A stretch of DNA of 64,000 bases from Candidatus Poribacteria bacterium (GCA_022821065.1 JAJEEK010000056.1:1-64000); one strand, 5' to 3'; counted from the first letter of the stretch, positions 1 through 8,199 are shown. The notes: a model not told the origin generated them from the sequence alone. Made by a program: numbers and translations.

Positions 1-420
1 AAGAATTTAATTCGGTAATTTTTAGGGAAGTCCGGCGCAGTTAGAAACAGAAGAAACACCCCAGCAAAAACCCTACCAGGCCTGGGGAAGATATAGAATT
101 ACCGAAATATTTATTTAATCTTCATGAAACCGAACCTACCGGTCCTGGGTTGTTAAATTCTATGCAAAAAATGGAAAACTATGGTAAACCTTAGAATTAA
201 TTAGGCATTTTCTGCGAGTACACCCCCCCTAAGAAACGCCCCAGCAAAACACCCCCTTATCAGGGGGAATTGGGTCATCTGTAGATGTCAATATATTTTT
301 ATACTTTACCATAAATGACCTTGGTATGCGACTCAGCATCTATTGGAATTATACCATACTTGCGTAAAATGGGCAAACTGAATTAGCAAAGATAGCAAAT
401 GAAGAGTATCATTAGTGCTC

Positions 421-522
421 CCGTAGGTTGGGTTGAACGGAACTGAGAAGGTAGATGTGTGTGCCAAATAGCCCTAAATCCAATCGTTAGCGGATACGCT
501 TAAAAACGTAGTGAAACCCAAC
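421..522 (+). repeat. GTTGGGTT inverted-repeat element, copy A
   Basis: The element starts GTAGGTTGGGTTGAACGG and ends CGTAGTGAAACCCAAC, so its ends are inverted (GTTGGGTT / AACCCAAC). A second forward copy is at 20107-20211 and a reverse-oriented copy at 554-659. The termini are conserved while the centre is mostly not, which suggests a small non-autonomous element. Confidence 0.65.
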
Positions 523-553
523 TTGAGCACTCAGGTGCCCGGGAGCCGCAAAG

Positions 554-659
554 GCGTTGGGTTTCTCTCGGTTTTTTGTTTGACGTGGCATCTATGGGCA
601 GGCTGAGTCTTGTGTTGCTTTTCAGCGTTTTGGGGTATCCGTTCAACCCAACCTACGGG
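554..659 (-). repeat. GTTGGGTT inverted-repeat element, copy C
   Basis: Reverse-oriented relative of 421-522: it begins CGTTGGGTTTC and ends CCGTTCAACCCAACCTACGGG. With copy A it forms a head-to-head pair separated by about 30 bp. Confidence 0.6.
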
Positions 660-769
660 ACGATACGTTTTTTTTAAATTGACCCTTATGGATGTGGTTG
701 CAAGCCTCACTATAGGTATCAATTTAGTGATTTTTCACGGTATTTTGTAGGACTGTCTCTATACATGCT

Positions 770-830
770 GAAGAAACACCGTTTTTGCTGGGGCGTTTCT
801 TAAGCAAAAACCCCTTACGGGGCTGCGGGT
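770..830 (+). repeat. GAAGAAACACCG hairpin unit
   Basis: GAAGAAACACCGTTTTTGCT is followed by GTTTCTTaAGCAAAAACC, giving nested inverted repeats (GAAGAAAC/GTTTCTT and GTTTTTGCT/AGCAAAAAC). Relatives occur near 1024-1080, 2309-2390 and, degenerate, near 49-90 and 231-270. Confidence 0.6.
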
Positions 831-846
831 TTTTGGGTCATGCGCG

Positions 847-957
847 GCTATAAACATTTCGTCGCTACGCGACTGAAGAGGTTTTTGATGTCTTCAAGAT
901 TTCTCTGTAGAATCCGGTTCGGTTGGAAACCGAACCTACCGGACCTGGGATCGAGTA
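847..957 (+). repeat. GGTTCGGTT hairpin unit 1
   Basis: The unit starts GCTATAAACATTTCGTCGC and contains GCGACTGAAGAGGTTTTTGA, then the hairpin GGTTCGGTT-GGA-AACCGAACC (916-936) and CCTACCGGACCTGGG. The next unit (958-1080) repeats it in tandem, and a longer relative is at 20278-20386. Confidence 0.65.
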
Positions 958-1080
958 TGCGACTGAAGAGGTTTTTGAAAGTTTCAAGGTTTCTCTGTAG
1001 AATCCGGTTCGGTTGCAAACCGTGAAGAAACACCGTTTTTGCTGGGCGTTTCTTCAGCAAAAACCCTACCGGGCTTGGGG
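958..1080 (+). repeat. GGTTCGGTT unit 2 fused to GAAGAAACACCG unit
   Basis: This repeats GCGACTGAAGAGGTTTTTGA and the GGTTCGGTTGCAAACCG half of the hairpin. It then switches mid-hairpin into the GAAGAAACACCG unit, ending in CTACCGGGCTTGGGG. It is a composite of two repeat families, seen again near 2281-2391. Confidence 0.6.
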
Positions 1081-1129
1081 CAATATATGTTCATTTTTTG
1101 TGAGTTTTGAAAATGGCGAAGGGTGGGAA

Positions 1130-2116
1130 TTACGGCGTGGGGGTTATGGTGCTTTGGACTTCGTTGACGATAGTATCGGGTTCGATGCCTTCGCCTTGTC
1201 CCTCGAAGTTGAGGAGGATGCGGTGACGGAGTGCGGGACGCAGCACGGCATCTATGTCCGAAAAGGCGACGTTGTAGCGTTCATCAAGGAGGGCATTGAT
1301 TTTGGCGGTGAGAGCTATCGCTTGAACGCTACGGATCCCCGCGCCGAGGTGGACGTAACGTTTCACGATCTCCGGTGCGTCGTCGGAATCTGGGTGCGTG
1401 GCACGGACGAGTCGGATGATGTGGCGTTCGACGTGCTCGGCGATGGGGACTTGCGGGACGAGTCGGCGCATCTCGTTGAGTGTCTCAGCGTTCGCAATTT
1501 TGCCGATGGTAATCTCGGCGCCGGCGGTCGTGCGGCGGAGAATTTCGACGATCTCGTCCTCGCTCGGAAAGTTGATAAGGAGTTTGAACAAGAACCGATC
1601 GAGTTGTGCCTCTGGAAGCGGATAGGTGCCTTCCATTTCTAACGGGTTTTGGGTTGCTAAGACGCAGAACGGTTCTTCTAATTTATGGCTGTTGCGTCCG
1701 ACGGTGACGGTGCGTTCTTGCATCGCTTCAAGGAGTGCGGATTGTGTGCGCGGTGTGGCACGGTTGATTTCATCTGCGAGGATGAGTTGTGCGAAGATGG
1801 GTCCCTGTTGGAATTCGAGTTGCCTTCCGCCGTGTTCGGCTTCGATAAGGAGCGTTGTGCCTGTAACATCGGAAGGCATCATATCGGGTGTGAATTGGAT
1901 ACGCTGAAATTTGAGGTTGAGTGCTTCGCTGAGTGTGTGGATTAGCTGCGTTTTGCCTAAGCCGGGGATGCCTTCGAGGAGTGCGTGTCCGTTGGCAAGT
2001 AAGCAGAAAAGCACGCCTTCAATGATGGCATCCTGACCGACGATACGTTTTTGGACCTCGGCTTTGACGTTGTAAAAGGTTTCACGGAATTGATGGATTT
2101 GTGTGTCTAAGTTCAT
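1130..2116 (-). CDS. MoxR-family AAA+ ATPase
   Basis: Cytoplasmic AAA+ chaperone-like ATPase of the MoxR class (328 aa, a normal length). Visible are Walker A GIPGLGKT (about residues 49-56), Walker B LILADE (111-116), the MoxR signature LLEAMQERTV and sensor-1 ATQNP. Family members usually help assemble or activate a partner encoded next door, typically a DUF58 and VWA protein. Here the gene is followed by more than 1 kb of repeats and no partner, so it looks orphaned. The ATG at 2116 has no clear Shine-Dalgarno (SD) sequence. The family call is secure; the client is unknown. Confidence 0.93.
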   Translation of the reverse strand: MNLDTQIHQFRETFYNVKAEVQKRIVGQDAIIEGVLFCLLANGHALLEGIPGLGKTQLIHTLSEALNLKFQRIQFTPDMMPSDVTGTTLLIEAEHGGRQLEFQQGPIFAQLILADEINRATPRTQSALLEAMQERTVTVGRNSHKLEEPFCVLATQNPLEMEGTYPLPEAQLDRFLFKLLINFPSEDEIVEILRRTTAGAEITIGKIANAETLNEMRRLVPQVPIAEHVERHIIRLVRATHPDSDDAPEIVKRYVHLGAGIRSVQAIALTAKINALLDERYNVAFSDIDAVLRPALRHRILLNFEGQGEGIEPDTIVNEVQSTITPTP

Positions 2117-2153
2117 ATTTTTTGGACGAGGTTAGATGAAAATTAAAATATTC

Positions 2154-2272
2154 AGGATTTACGCAATTTTGGCTGCAGCCTGTTCTGTTAGATGAGATTC
2201 TCCGGAAACATAGCGTTCTGGCGTCACAAACTGGAAGTTTGTGGTACATAAAGAGCAGCATGCGTAAGTCCT
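2154..2272 (+). mobile_element. MITE-like element, copy 1
   Basis: 119-bp element with inverted ends AGGATTTACGCAATTTT and GCATGCGTAAGTCCT and an internal hairpin CACAAACT-GGA-AGTTTGTG (2225-2243). It is one of four copies in the window (others at 19840, 27835 and 62827). It has no coding capacity. It sits just upstream of moxR. Confidence 0.8.
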
Positions 2273-2280
2273 AATTAATT

Positions 2281-2391
2281 CGGTGAAGTTCGGTTAGGTT
2301 TCAAACCGTGAAGAAACACCGTTTTTGCTGGGGGTTTTTGCTTGGGTGTTTCTGCGGATTTCTTCAGCAAAACCCTACCGAACTTGGGGAC
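2281..2391 (+). repeat. Composite GGTTCGGTT / GAAGAAACACCG repeat
   Basis: GAAGTTCGGTTAGGTTTC leads into CAAACCGTGAAGAAACACCG and GTTTTTGCTGGGG, and ends TTCTTCAGCAAAACCCTACCG. This is the same composite order as at 958-1080, placed between the MITE copy and the end of the oxidoreductase gene. Confidence 0.55.
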
Positions 2392-2414
2392 CGCGATGGC
2401 GGGTGTGCGAAATT

Positions 2415-3464
2415 TTACCAGTTATCTCTGCTGACGTAGAGAGATCGGTTTTCCATCGGGAGTGAGACGCGTCTGCCATCGAGTCGGTGCGATTCGATGA
2501 TGCCCATGAGTGTCTCTTGGCTCCGGCGTGCGAGGTGTACGGGTCCCTTTGTCTCTCGGTCTTCGTCGAGTGCCTCTGCGACATCTGTGATTCCCATGAC
2601 GGTGCCTGTGGCGCGAGACGTTTCTGGGAAGGGGACTTCTTCATAGAAGGTGCCGTCCTTCTTTCGGAATTGGATTTCTCTGCTGTTGTTTTGGACGCGA
2701 ATCTTGCCGCCAGTGCCACAGACCTCGTATTCGGGTCCGGTGCCAGCGGTGTTGTAGCCGTGGACCCCGTTGGCATAACGGATATAACCACTGGTGATAG
2801 CGGGGTCAATGTTAAGGCGGTTGCCGTCCCAATCCGAATCTTTACAGTTGATAGTGCCTTGTACGAAATCGACCTCTGGGTCGCCAGCGAGGAAGAGGAG
2901 CATATCGGCGGCGTGGGTGAGTCCCCAGAGTGCGGAGCTTGCGCCGTATTGTGCGATGGTGCATTGGACGTCACCGATTTCGCCTGCATCGACGAGTTCA
3001 CGTATTTTGCGGTAGATCGGCATGAAACGGCGCTGCGTGCCGTAGTTGAATTTGACACCGTGCTTTTCAACGATGTCTACCATGATGTCTGCCTCTTCGA
3101 TGGAGCAGCAGAGCGGTTTTTCGCAGTAGATGCCTTTGACGTTGTGCTCGGCGGCGAAGACGGTGATGTCGGCGTGTGGTCCCGGACGGGTGGCGATACA
3201 GACGATGTCGGGTTTCTCTTTTTCGATCATCTCTTGGTAGTCTGTATAGGCGCGTTCGGCACCGTAGCGTTGTCTGATGGTTTCGGCTTTTTCCTCAAAG
3301 ACATCGGAGACAGCGACGAGGTCGGTTCGTTCACAGGCGACTGCTGCAGCGGCGTGTGAGAAGGGTTGCCATATAAAGCTATCGGGTCGTCCTGCGACTT
3401 CGTCGTCAATGGTTGCACCCATCCGTCCGCATCCGATGAGACAGGCTTTGTATGTGCGTGGCAT
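2415..3464 (-). CDS. Gfo/Idh/MocA-family oxidoreductase
   Basis: NAD(P)-dependent dehydrogenase (349 aa) of the family that oxidises sugars, inositols and related polyols. The N-terminal Rossmann fold shows GCGRMG (residues 11-16), and the family EKP motif with its catalytic lysine lies at 115-117. The C-terminal half fits the GFO/IDH/MocA C-terminal domain. An AGGAG site lies 7 nt before the ATG at 3464. The substrate cannot be read from sequence. A second paralog lies at 7252-8199, and nearby PhyH and sulfatase-fold genes suggest a catabolic island. Confidence 0.93.
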   Translation of the reverse strand: MPRTYKACLIGCGRMGATIDDEVAGRPDSFIWQPFSHAAAAVACERTDLVAVSDVFEEKAETIRQRYGAERAYTDYQEMIEKEKPDIVCIATRPGPHADITVFAAEHNVKGIYCEKPLCCSIEEADIMVDIVEKHGVKFNYGTQRRFMPIYRKIRELVDAGEIGDVQCTIAQYGASSALWGLTHAADMLLFLAGDPEVDFVQGTINCKDSDWDGNRLNIDPAITSGYIRYANGVHGYNTAGTGPEYEVCGTGGKIRVQNNSREIQFRKKDGTFYEEVPFPETSRATGTVMGITDVAEALDEDRETKGPVHLARRSQETLMGIIESHRLDGRRVSLPMENRSLYVSRDNW

Positions 3465-3518
3465 GGTTTTCTCCTATAGCATTAGAGATCAGATTTAGTA
3501 TTTCAGGTGAATTGTGCT

Positions 3519-3752
3519 TCAAACGTCACGTCTAACATCGTCCCAACTTTTAAGTCTACCGGCTTTTTCATCGGCTTCGGCTTGTTCTAAGTCCTTGGCA
3601 ATTTCAGGATTGCATGCCAATTCATAAGTTGCTTCCCATGCTTCCTTGTCATAGAGGTAAGTCATATAATCTATAGCAGCTTTGAGTTTTTTGTTTGGGA
3701 GTCGCTCGATTAACATCATAGCTTGCTTTTGCAGTTTTGCATTCTTCATCAT
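3519..3752 (-). CDS. Small antitoxin-like protein (orphan)
   Basis: 77-aa charged, helical protein. The ORF track starts it too early: AAGGAG (3757-3762) lies 4 nt before ATG 3752 and 7 nt before ATG 3749, so one of these is the true start. The shape is an N-terminal helix with LIERLPNKKL, then a YLYDKEAWEATYEL segment, then an acidic tail ending in SWDDVRRDV. It resembles the small antitoxins paired with RelE/ParE-type toxins. No toxin gene follows; the next gene downstream is the oxidoreductase. Function is inferred only from this resemblance. Confidence 0.6.
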   Translation of the reverse strand: MMKNAKLQKQAMMLIERLPNKKLKAAIDYMTYLYDKEAWEATYELACNPEIAKDLEQAEADEKAGRLKSWDDVRRDV

Positions 3753-3863
3753 AGAACTCCTTAAAAGGGTTATCTTTTTTCGGTGGCACGCCTTGTTCAA
3801 TGTTAATATGTTATCAAAACCTTAAGTCCATGTCAAGTCTGTATCTTTGAAAAAGAAAAATGT

Positions 3864-3883
3864 GGCGAGGTTGAAACCTCGCC
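3864..3883 (-). terminator. Intrinsic terminator after sulfatase-like gene
   Basis: Perfect 9-bp stem GGCGAGGTT / AACCTCGCC with a 2-nt loop. Read on the minus strand, it is followed by ACATTTTTCTTTTTC, a T-rich tract. It lies 30 bp after the stop of the minus-strand gene at 3913. The same stem recurs near 38050 and 51130. Confidence 0.75.
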
Positions 3884-3912
3884 TGTAAAGGGATTTGGAT
3901 AAGTGCTGGAAA

Positions 3913-5367
3913 TTATTCGCCGGTGTAGAGTTTGCCGAAATAGGGGCGGTAGCCTGCGGGTCCGGGGAAGCCGTCCCAGTAATTGGCATCGGTGGGGAAT
4001 GCGTTTTCGCCGCCGCTTCGGAGCCATGCTATGATTGCTGGGTCTGTGCCGCGGCGTTCGACTTCGTCAATAGCAGCGGCGTGGAGTTTCGCGACGGTGT
4101 CCGGGTGCTTGTCTTGGACGTATTCCAACTCGCCAAGTCCAACAAGTTTTGAATTTTCAGGTTTCGCGGCGACCTCTAAGCTCCATTCTTGGCTGAATGC
4201 GGTGAAGAGGATGGCGTTCTCGTTTTGCGATGCTTGCTGCCACCTTTCGATGCTTCCCCCGGACAGCGCAAGTTCTCTGTCACCGGAGTTTCCTGCACGG
4301 GCAGGCGTTAAGATGTCGTGTCCCTCAAGTCCGTCCGGGCGTTCTTCGCCTAAGATATTGAGGATCGTCGGGAAGAAGTCCTGCGGTTGGACGATGACGT
4401 TGCTGCGTCCTGTGTCGCCTTCCGGGAGACGGATAAAGAGCGGAACGTGTGCCTCCTGTTCACGTACAGGTTGTCCCTTGCCAAACCTACCGCGTTCACC
4501 GACATTTGTGCCGTGGTCAGCGGTGAAGATGACAGCAGTGTTTTTGTCGAGTCCTGTGGATTCGAGGGCATCGAGGAACTGTCCGAAGCAGTGGTCCATC
4601 CATGTCGTTTTCGCGGCGTATTGGTCTTTAATGTGTTGTCTCGCTTCGTCTGAGAGTTTCGCGTTGCCGCGTGCGCCGAGGCTCCGTGGATCGACGCGCC
4701 CGTCATAGCCGGGTCGCTTGTCGTATTTTTTCATGAATTCAGGGGGTGAGTCCCACGGTTCGTGCGGGTCGAAGCAATCTATCCAGAGGAAGAAATTGTC
4801 TCGCTTGGCGTTATCTTTGAGGAATTGGGCAGCCGTGCTGAAAAGTTTTGCGCAGTTCCAGTCTTCCGGCTTCTTGCGATTTCTGTTTGCGCGTGCGTAG
4901 CTGCGGAGCATTCCTGATTTTGCTGCCTGGTCGTCAATGGAATCAAAAAGCGATTGGCGGGTCCAGTTATCGGGCCAGGGGTCGGTATCCATAATCCAGT
5001 CTCGATCGACTTCAGCACCGCGGACGAATGTCCATGCGTGGAAGGGCCAGTCGAAGTTGTGTCCGCCGTTGACAAGATGTGGTGTATCGTGGATGAGTTG
5101 TGTTGCGTAGCCGTTTTGTGCGAGCGTCCACGGTAGGGTTTGCCGCTCGTGTCGGAGCGGTTTCCATGCGTGGAAGGGTGCACCGTATTGCCCAGTGATA
5201 ACGTCGGTTCGATAAGGGATGGTTGGGAAACTGGCGCAGAAAGCGCGATCATAAGCCCAGGCTTTGGCGGCAAACCGGTCGATATTCGGTGTTTCTATCC
5301 AGTCGTTACCGTTTGCACCGATGTAGTCGTAGCGGAGTGTGTCAATAACAATATAAGCGAGGTTCAT
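3913..5367 (-). CDS. Sulfatase-fold hydrolase with Thr at the nucleophile site
   Basis: Alkaline-phosphatase-superfamily hydrolase (484 aa) of sulfatase type. The N-terminal metal site appears as IVIDTLRYD, and a second metal site as FTADHGTNVGERG. The sulfatase signature C/S-x-P-x-R...TG is present as TIPYRTDVITG (residues 49-59), but Thr49 replaces the Cys/Ser that becomes formylglycine. Family knowledge says such a protein cannot be a classical sulfatase; Thr nucleophiles are typical of nucleotide pyrophosphatase and phosphodiesterase relatives. No signal peptide is seen, so it is probably cytoplasmic. AAGGA lies upstream of the ATG. Confidence 0.88.
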   Translation of the reverse strand: MNLAYIVIDTLRYDYIGANGNDWIETPNIDRFAAKAWAYDRAFCASFPTIPYRTDVITGQYGAPFHAWKPLRHERQTLPWTLAQNGYATQLIHDTPHLVNGGHNFDWPFHAWTFVRGAEVDRDWIMDTDPWPDNWTRQSLFDSIDDQAAKSGMLRSYARANRNRKKPEDWNCAKLFSTAAQFLKDNAKRDNFFLWIDCFDPHEPWDSPPEFMKKYDKRPGYDGRVDPRSLGARGNAKLSDEARQHIKDQYAAKTTWMDHCFGQFLDALESTGLDKNTAVIFTADHGTNVGERGRFGKGQPVREQEAHVPLFIRLPEGDTGRSNVIVQPQDFFPTILNILGEERPDGLEGHDILTPARAGNSGDRELALSGGSIERWQQASQNENAILFTAFSQEWSLEVAAKPENSKLVGLGELEYVQDKHPDTVAKLHAAAIDEVERRGTDPAIIAWLRSGGENAFPTDANYWDGFPGPAGYRPYFGKLYTGE

Positions 5368-5475
5368 TTTTTAAATTTTCCTTGCGGATAAATCATAGTA
5401 TCCGTGAATTTAGGGTTTTTGTGTCCGAGTCGCCTGCGCCGTTGTTGCAGGCTATCCTCATCTCGTCTCACCCTA

Positions 5476-6222
5476 TTACCATTTTGGGATTGCACCGAGC
5501 AAAAGTTTTTGCTGCGGTGTGCCTTCTTCGCGAAGCTTGGTGACTTTCGGTCCGTCGAAGGGTTCGCGGGATTTCATCCATGCGTTTTGGTAGCACATCA
5601 GACAGACGCGCCGCCGTTGCGACGAGGTGTTCGCGGCACCGCGATGCCACGTCCAACCATCAAACATAACCGCTTGTCCAGGTGAAACGAGCACGCGTTT
5701 TTCGTCGGGCAGTTCAATCGGACTCGGTGGCGGGCGGAAGGGTGCTCTGTGGCTCCCGGGTTGGATGACCGTCGGACCGTTTTCGTCAGTGACTTCGTCG
5801 AGATAATAACCACAATTAATCTGTGCTGGGAGACTCCCGTAAGGGGTGCCGTTCGGTGCCACGGGCCAAGGACCGTCTCGGTGCCAGTTCTGGTCAGGTG
5901 TTCCGGGTTCAGTGATACGTGCTGTCGCGCTATGGAGTTGGACGCACGTGCCTAATATGGCTTCCATCCGTTTTAAGACAGGTGGATTGTCTAACAGAAA
6001 TGCGAAGCGGTCGTCTTCCTCAAGCAATTCCCCGATAAATTGGCTCTTATTGTGGCGTTCGTAGGCTTCATCGAGTGCCGCCCGCAACGATTCAATCTGT
6101 TGCAGTGTTGCGGCGTTATCAACGACGAGATAGCCCCAATTGAGGAAGAAGTTGACCTCTTGTTGCAGTTGGTGATCGAGTTCGACGTTGAGCGTTGGTG
6201 GCACTACACTTGGACTTGCCAT
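5476..6222 (-). CDS. Phytanoyl-CoA dioxygenase family protein (PhyH 1)
   Basis: Fe(II)/2-oxoglutarate-dependent oxygenase, 248 aa from ATG 6222. That start is chosen because AGGAG lies 8 nt upstream; the track start at 6264 would extend over the neighbouring gene. The metal triad is visible: His114-x-Asp116 in NWHRDGPW and His193 in TWHRGAANTS, followed by an arginine-rich QRRR for 2-oxoglutarate. It begins 2 bp after the stop of the next PhyH gene, so the two are probably co-transcribed. The substrate is unknown; the family hydroxylates diverse small molecules. Confidence 0.92.
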   Translation of the reverse strand: MASPSVVPPTLNVELDHQLQQEVNFFLNWGYLVVDNAATLQQIESLRAALDEAYERHNKSQFIGELLEEDDRFAFLLDNPPVLKRMEAILGTCVQLHSATARITEPGTPDQNWHRDGPWPVAPNGTPYGSLPAQINCGYYLDEVTDENGPTVIQPGSHRAPFRPPPSPIELPDEKRVLVSPGQAVMFDGWTWHRGAANTSSQRRRVCLMCYQNAWMKSREPFDGPKVTKLREEGTPQQKLLLGAIPKW

Positions 6223-6224
6223 GG

Positions 6225-7049
6225 TTACAACTCCTTTATTGCGTTGCGATCGGCGGTTGCCCATTCTTCCCAGCGTTCCTCATCAGAACGAAGGAATCCG
6301 GAGTTGCATCGCGGTTGGAGTTGTTCATCGACACCGAGGAGGCGCATGTGCTGGTGGTTATTGGCAGCCTTCGCGGTTTCCAGTAACGCTTGGGTATTCG
6401 GCCCCGTGTGATGATCGGTGTGTTTCAGCCATGTTAGGTTATAGTAGATGCTGAAGAAATAGCGTAACTGCCCGGAAGTATTCGGTGTGCCGGAGTGAAC
6501 GAGTCCATTGTGCGTGATGACGACATCACCGGCTCCCATGTGGATCAGTGTCTCGTCCGGATGTGGGACCCCACGTTGGGCATCTTCTATCGTGATTGGT
6601 TTCCGGTGCGAACCGACAATGACACGGAGCGGTCCGAATTCGTCCGTTAAGTTTTGCAAGTAGGAGATAGCGTTGATGGCGTTCGGACGGTGATACGCAT
6701 CGGTATAAGGGACGTGTGCCCATCGGTCTCGGTGCCAACCGGAGACTCTGCCTTCCGCTTTTTCTTTCTCCATTGATGGAAACGCAGCGAGCGTGAGGTT
6801 ATCCAATTGCACAAAGGGTCCCATCACCTTTTCCACAAATCCGAGAATCGTCGGATGTGAGACAGCCGACCACATCAGCTCGGGTGTTAATTCAAGGGTG
6901 TTTCCGAACCAGGTCTGTCCGTTGTTAGCGGCGGAGAGTTCTGCGTGTTTCTCTCGCCAACTGTGCATCTGCGGTTCATCAAAGACCTTTTCAAATATTG
7001 TAAAACCGTCGGTTTTATAGGCTTCAAATCGTTCATCTAATGTTGACAT
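6225..7049 (-). CDS. Phytanoyl-CoA dioxygenase family protein (PhyH 2)
   Basis: Second Fe(II)/2-oxoglutarate oxygenase of the PhyH family, 274 aa from ATG 7049. The 40 residues before it in the track (to 7169) run through repeat-rich DNA and lack family similarity. Ligands are His106-x-Asp108 (GWHRDRWAH) and a distal His in LVHSGTPNTS, with Arg in QLRYF. It is first in a two-gene unit with PhyH 1. The two proteins are clearly diverged, which suggests different substrates rather than a recent duplication. Confidence 0.92.
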   Translation of the reverse strand: MSTLDERFEAYKTDGFTIFEKVFDEPQMHSWREKHAELSAANNGQTWFGNTLELTPELMWSAVSHPTILGFVEKVMGPFVQLDNLTLAAFPSMEKEKAEGRVSGWHRDRWAHVPYTDAYHRPNAINAISYLQNLTDEFGPLRVIVGSHRKPITIEDAQRGVPHPDETLIHMGAGDVVITHNGLVHSGTPNTSGQLRYFFSIYYNLTWLKHTDHHTGPNTQALLETAKAANNHQHMRLLGVDEQLQPRCNSGFLRSDEERWEEWATADRNAIKEL

Positions 7050-7160
7050 CGGAGTGTTCCTGTTAATTTTTAGGGCACAGGGAGCGTGCCTACTACTTTG
7101 CGATTTATAGCAAAACCAACAATCTATTTTACGGAAGACTAAATAGAAAACCAACAGCCG

Positions 7161-7236
7161 AAGATTCAACAGGTTAACGGTCTCCTATTCTACCAAAGAT
7201 TGAACAGGCTAACAGCCTATTCTACGAAAGATTGTC
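7161..7236. repeat. Tandem ~33-bp repeat
   Basis: AAGATTCAACAGGTTAACGG is followed by TCTCCTATTCTACC, then AAAGATTGAACAGGCTAACAGC and CTATTCTACG, then a third AAAGATTG. This is about 2.3 degenerate units, between PhyH 2 and the next oxidoreductase. Confidence 0.55.
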
Positions 7237-7251
7237 CAAACTATAATATGG

Positions 7252-8199
7252 TCAGCGCAGTCCGCTTAGAATATTTTCAGCGAGTTGCATTGTTTTAACC
7301 GCCTCATCAAGGTTCGCGGCGGGGAACGAAACCGGTGTATTGGATTTAACGCAGTCTAAGAAATAGCGATTCTGCTCGACGCTGCCGCCGCTGCCGGCTT
7401 CGGTGAGTTTGTGTTGCGTTCCGTCGGAGAAAACGGTGCCGTTGGAGACCCCTTCGAGGTACGCCGAGATGTCTCTGCCGTGAATCTCGTAGCGTTCGAG
7501 GCGTGCATCTGTTGTATAGTTGGCGATGTGTTGTGCGACGCAGCCGTTGTCGAACAGGATAAGGGCGGCGTGTACGTCTTTGTACGCCGAAATTGCCCGT
7601 TGGACGACGCTGTGTACCTCTTGGACATCGGCTTCAGCGATGTAGCGGATTGTATCAAGCGCGTGAATCGGTGTTTCGAGGAACATGTTGTCCATGAGGT
7701 GTTCGGGAAATTTGCCGGATTGTGCTAACCGGTTGATACTCTTGTGGAATTCGCCGACGATTTGTGTGACGGGACCGCGTTCGGTGACCTGACGTTTCGC
7801 TTCAACGATAATCGGGTGGAAACGACGGTTCCAACCGACCATCCCTTGCACGCCGGACTGCTCTGCGGCACTCCGCAAAGCGACAGTCTCTGCGACGCTC
7901 ATACCGGGTGGTTTTTCTAAGAGCGTATGGACACCACGTTCAAAACAAGGGAGCGCTGCTTCGCCGTTGAGGTGCGCGGGTGTCGCGACAAAGATAGCGT
8001 CTAAAGTTTCACTGTCGAGCAACGCCTCAATGCTCTCGTAGCGGTTTGGGACGTTGAACGTACCCGCAGCGTTGTTTCGTGCTGCCTCAACGGGATCGCA
8101 GACAGCAACGAGGTCGGTATCGTCAAATTGTGAAATGATGTTCATGTGGCCGCGACCTCTGCTGCCGCAGCCGATGACAGCAACGCGTAGTTTTGACAC
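7252..8199 (-). CDS. Gfo/Idh/MocA-family oxidoreductase (second)
   Basis: NAD(P)-dependent dehydrogenase, 315 aa. GCGSRGRG at residues 10-17 forms the dinucleotide-binding loop, EKPPGMS is the family EKP motif, and MVGWNRRFHP is typical of this branch. The start is GTG (8197-8199), supported by AAGGAG 7 nt upstream. It differs from the paralog at 2415 throughout, so it is not a recent copy. It lies among PhyH genes on the same strand. The substrate is probably a sugar or polyol derivative but cannot be read from sequence. Confidence 0.93.
   Translation of the reverse strand: MSKLRVAVIGCGSRGRGHMNIISQFDDTDLVAVCDPVEAARNNAAGTFNVPNRYESIEALLDSETLDAIFVATPAHLNGEAALPCFERGVHTLLEKPPGMSVAETVALRSAAEQSGVQGMVGWNRRFHPIIVEAKRQVTERGPVTQIVGEFHKSINRLAQSGKFPEHLMDNMFLETPIHALDTIRYIAEADVQEVHSVVQRAISAYKDVHAALILFDNGCVAQHIANYTTDARLERYEIHGRDISAYLEGVSNGTVFSDGTQHKLTEAGSGGSVEQNRYFLDCVKSNTPVSFPAANLDEAVKTMQLAENILSGLR

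Larger units (their letters stand above)
1..1129. repeat. Repeat-rich non-coding block
   Basis: No ORF here has a recognisable product; the short ORFs of the track are repeat translations. The block holds a CCCCCT-TATC-AGGGGG hairpin (252-267), two oppositely oriented GTTGGGTT elements (421-522 and 554-659), a GAAGAAAC...GTTTCTT(C) unit (from 770), and two tandem units (847-957, 958-1080) with the core GGTTCGGTTnnnAACCGAACC. It lies directly downstream of moxR, where a DUF58 partner gene would be expected. Confidence 0.75.

Noticed and set aside
1013-1642. 209-aa plus-strand ORF
   Set aside because: Antisense to moxR and starts in a repeat; no recognisable domain.
2487-3359. 290-aa plus-strand ORF
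   Set aside because: Mirror of the Gfo/Idh/MocA gene, which has all its motifs on the minus strand.
3983-4708. 241-aa plus-strand ORF
   Set aside because: Antisense shadow of the sulfatase-like gene.
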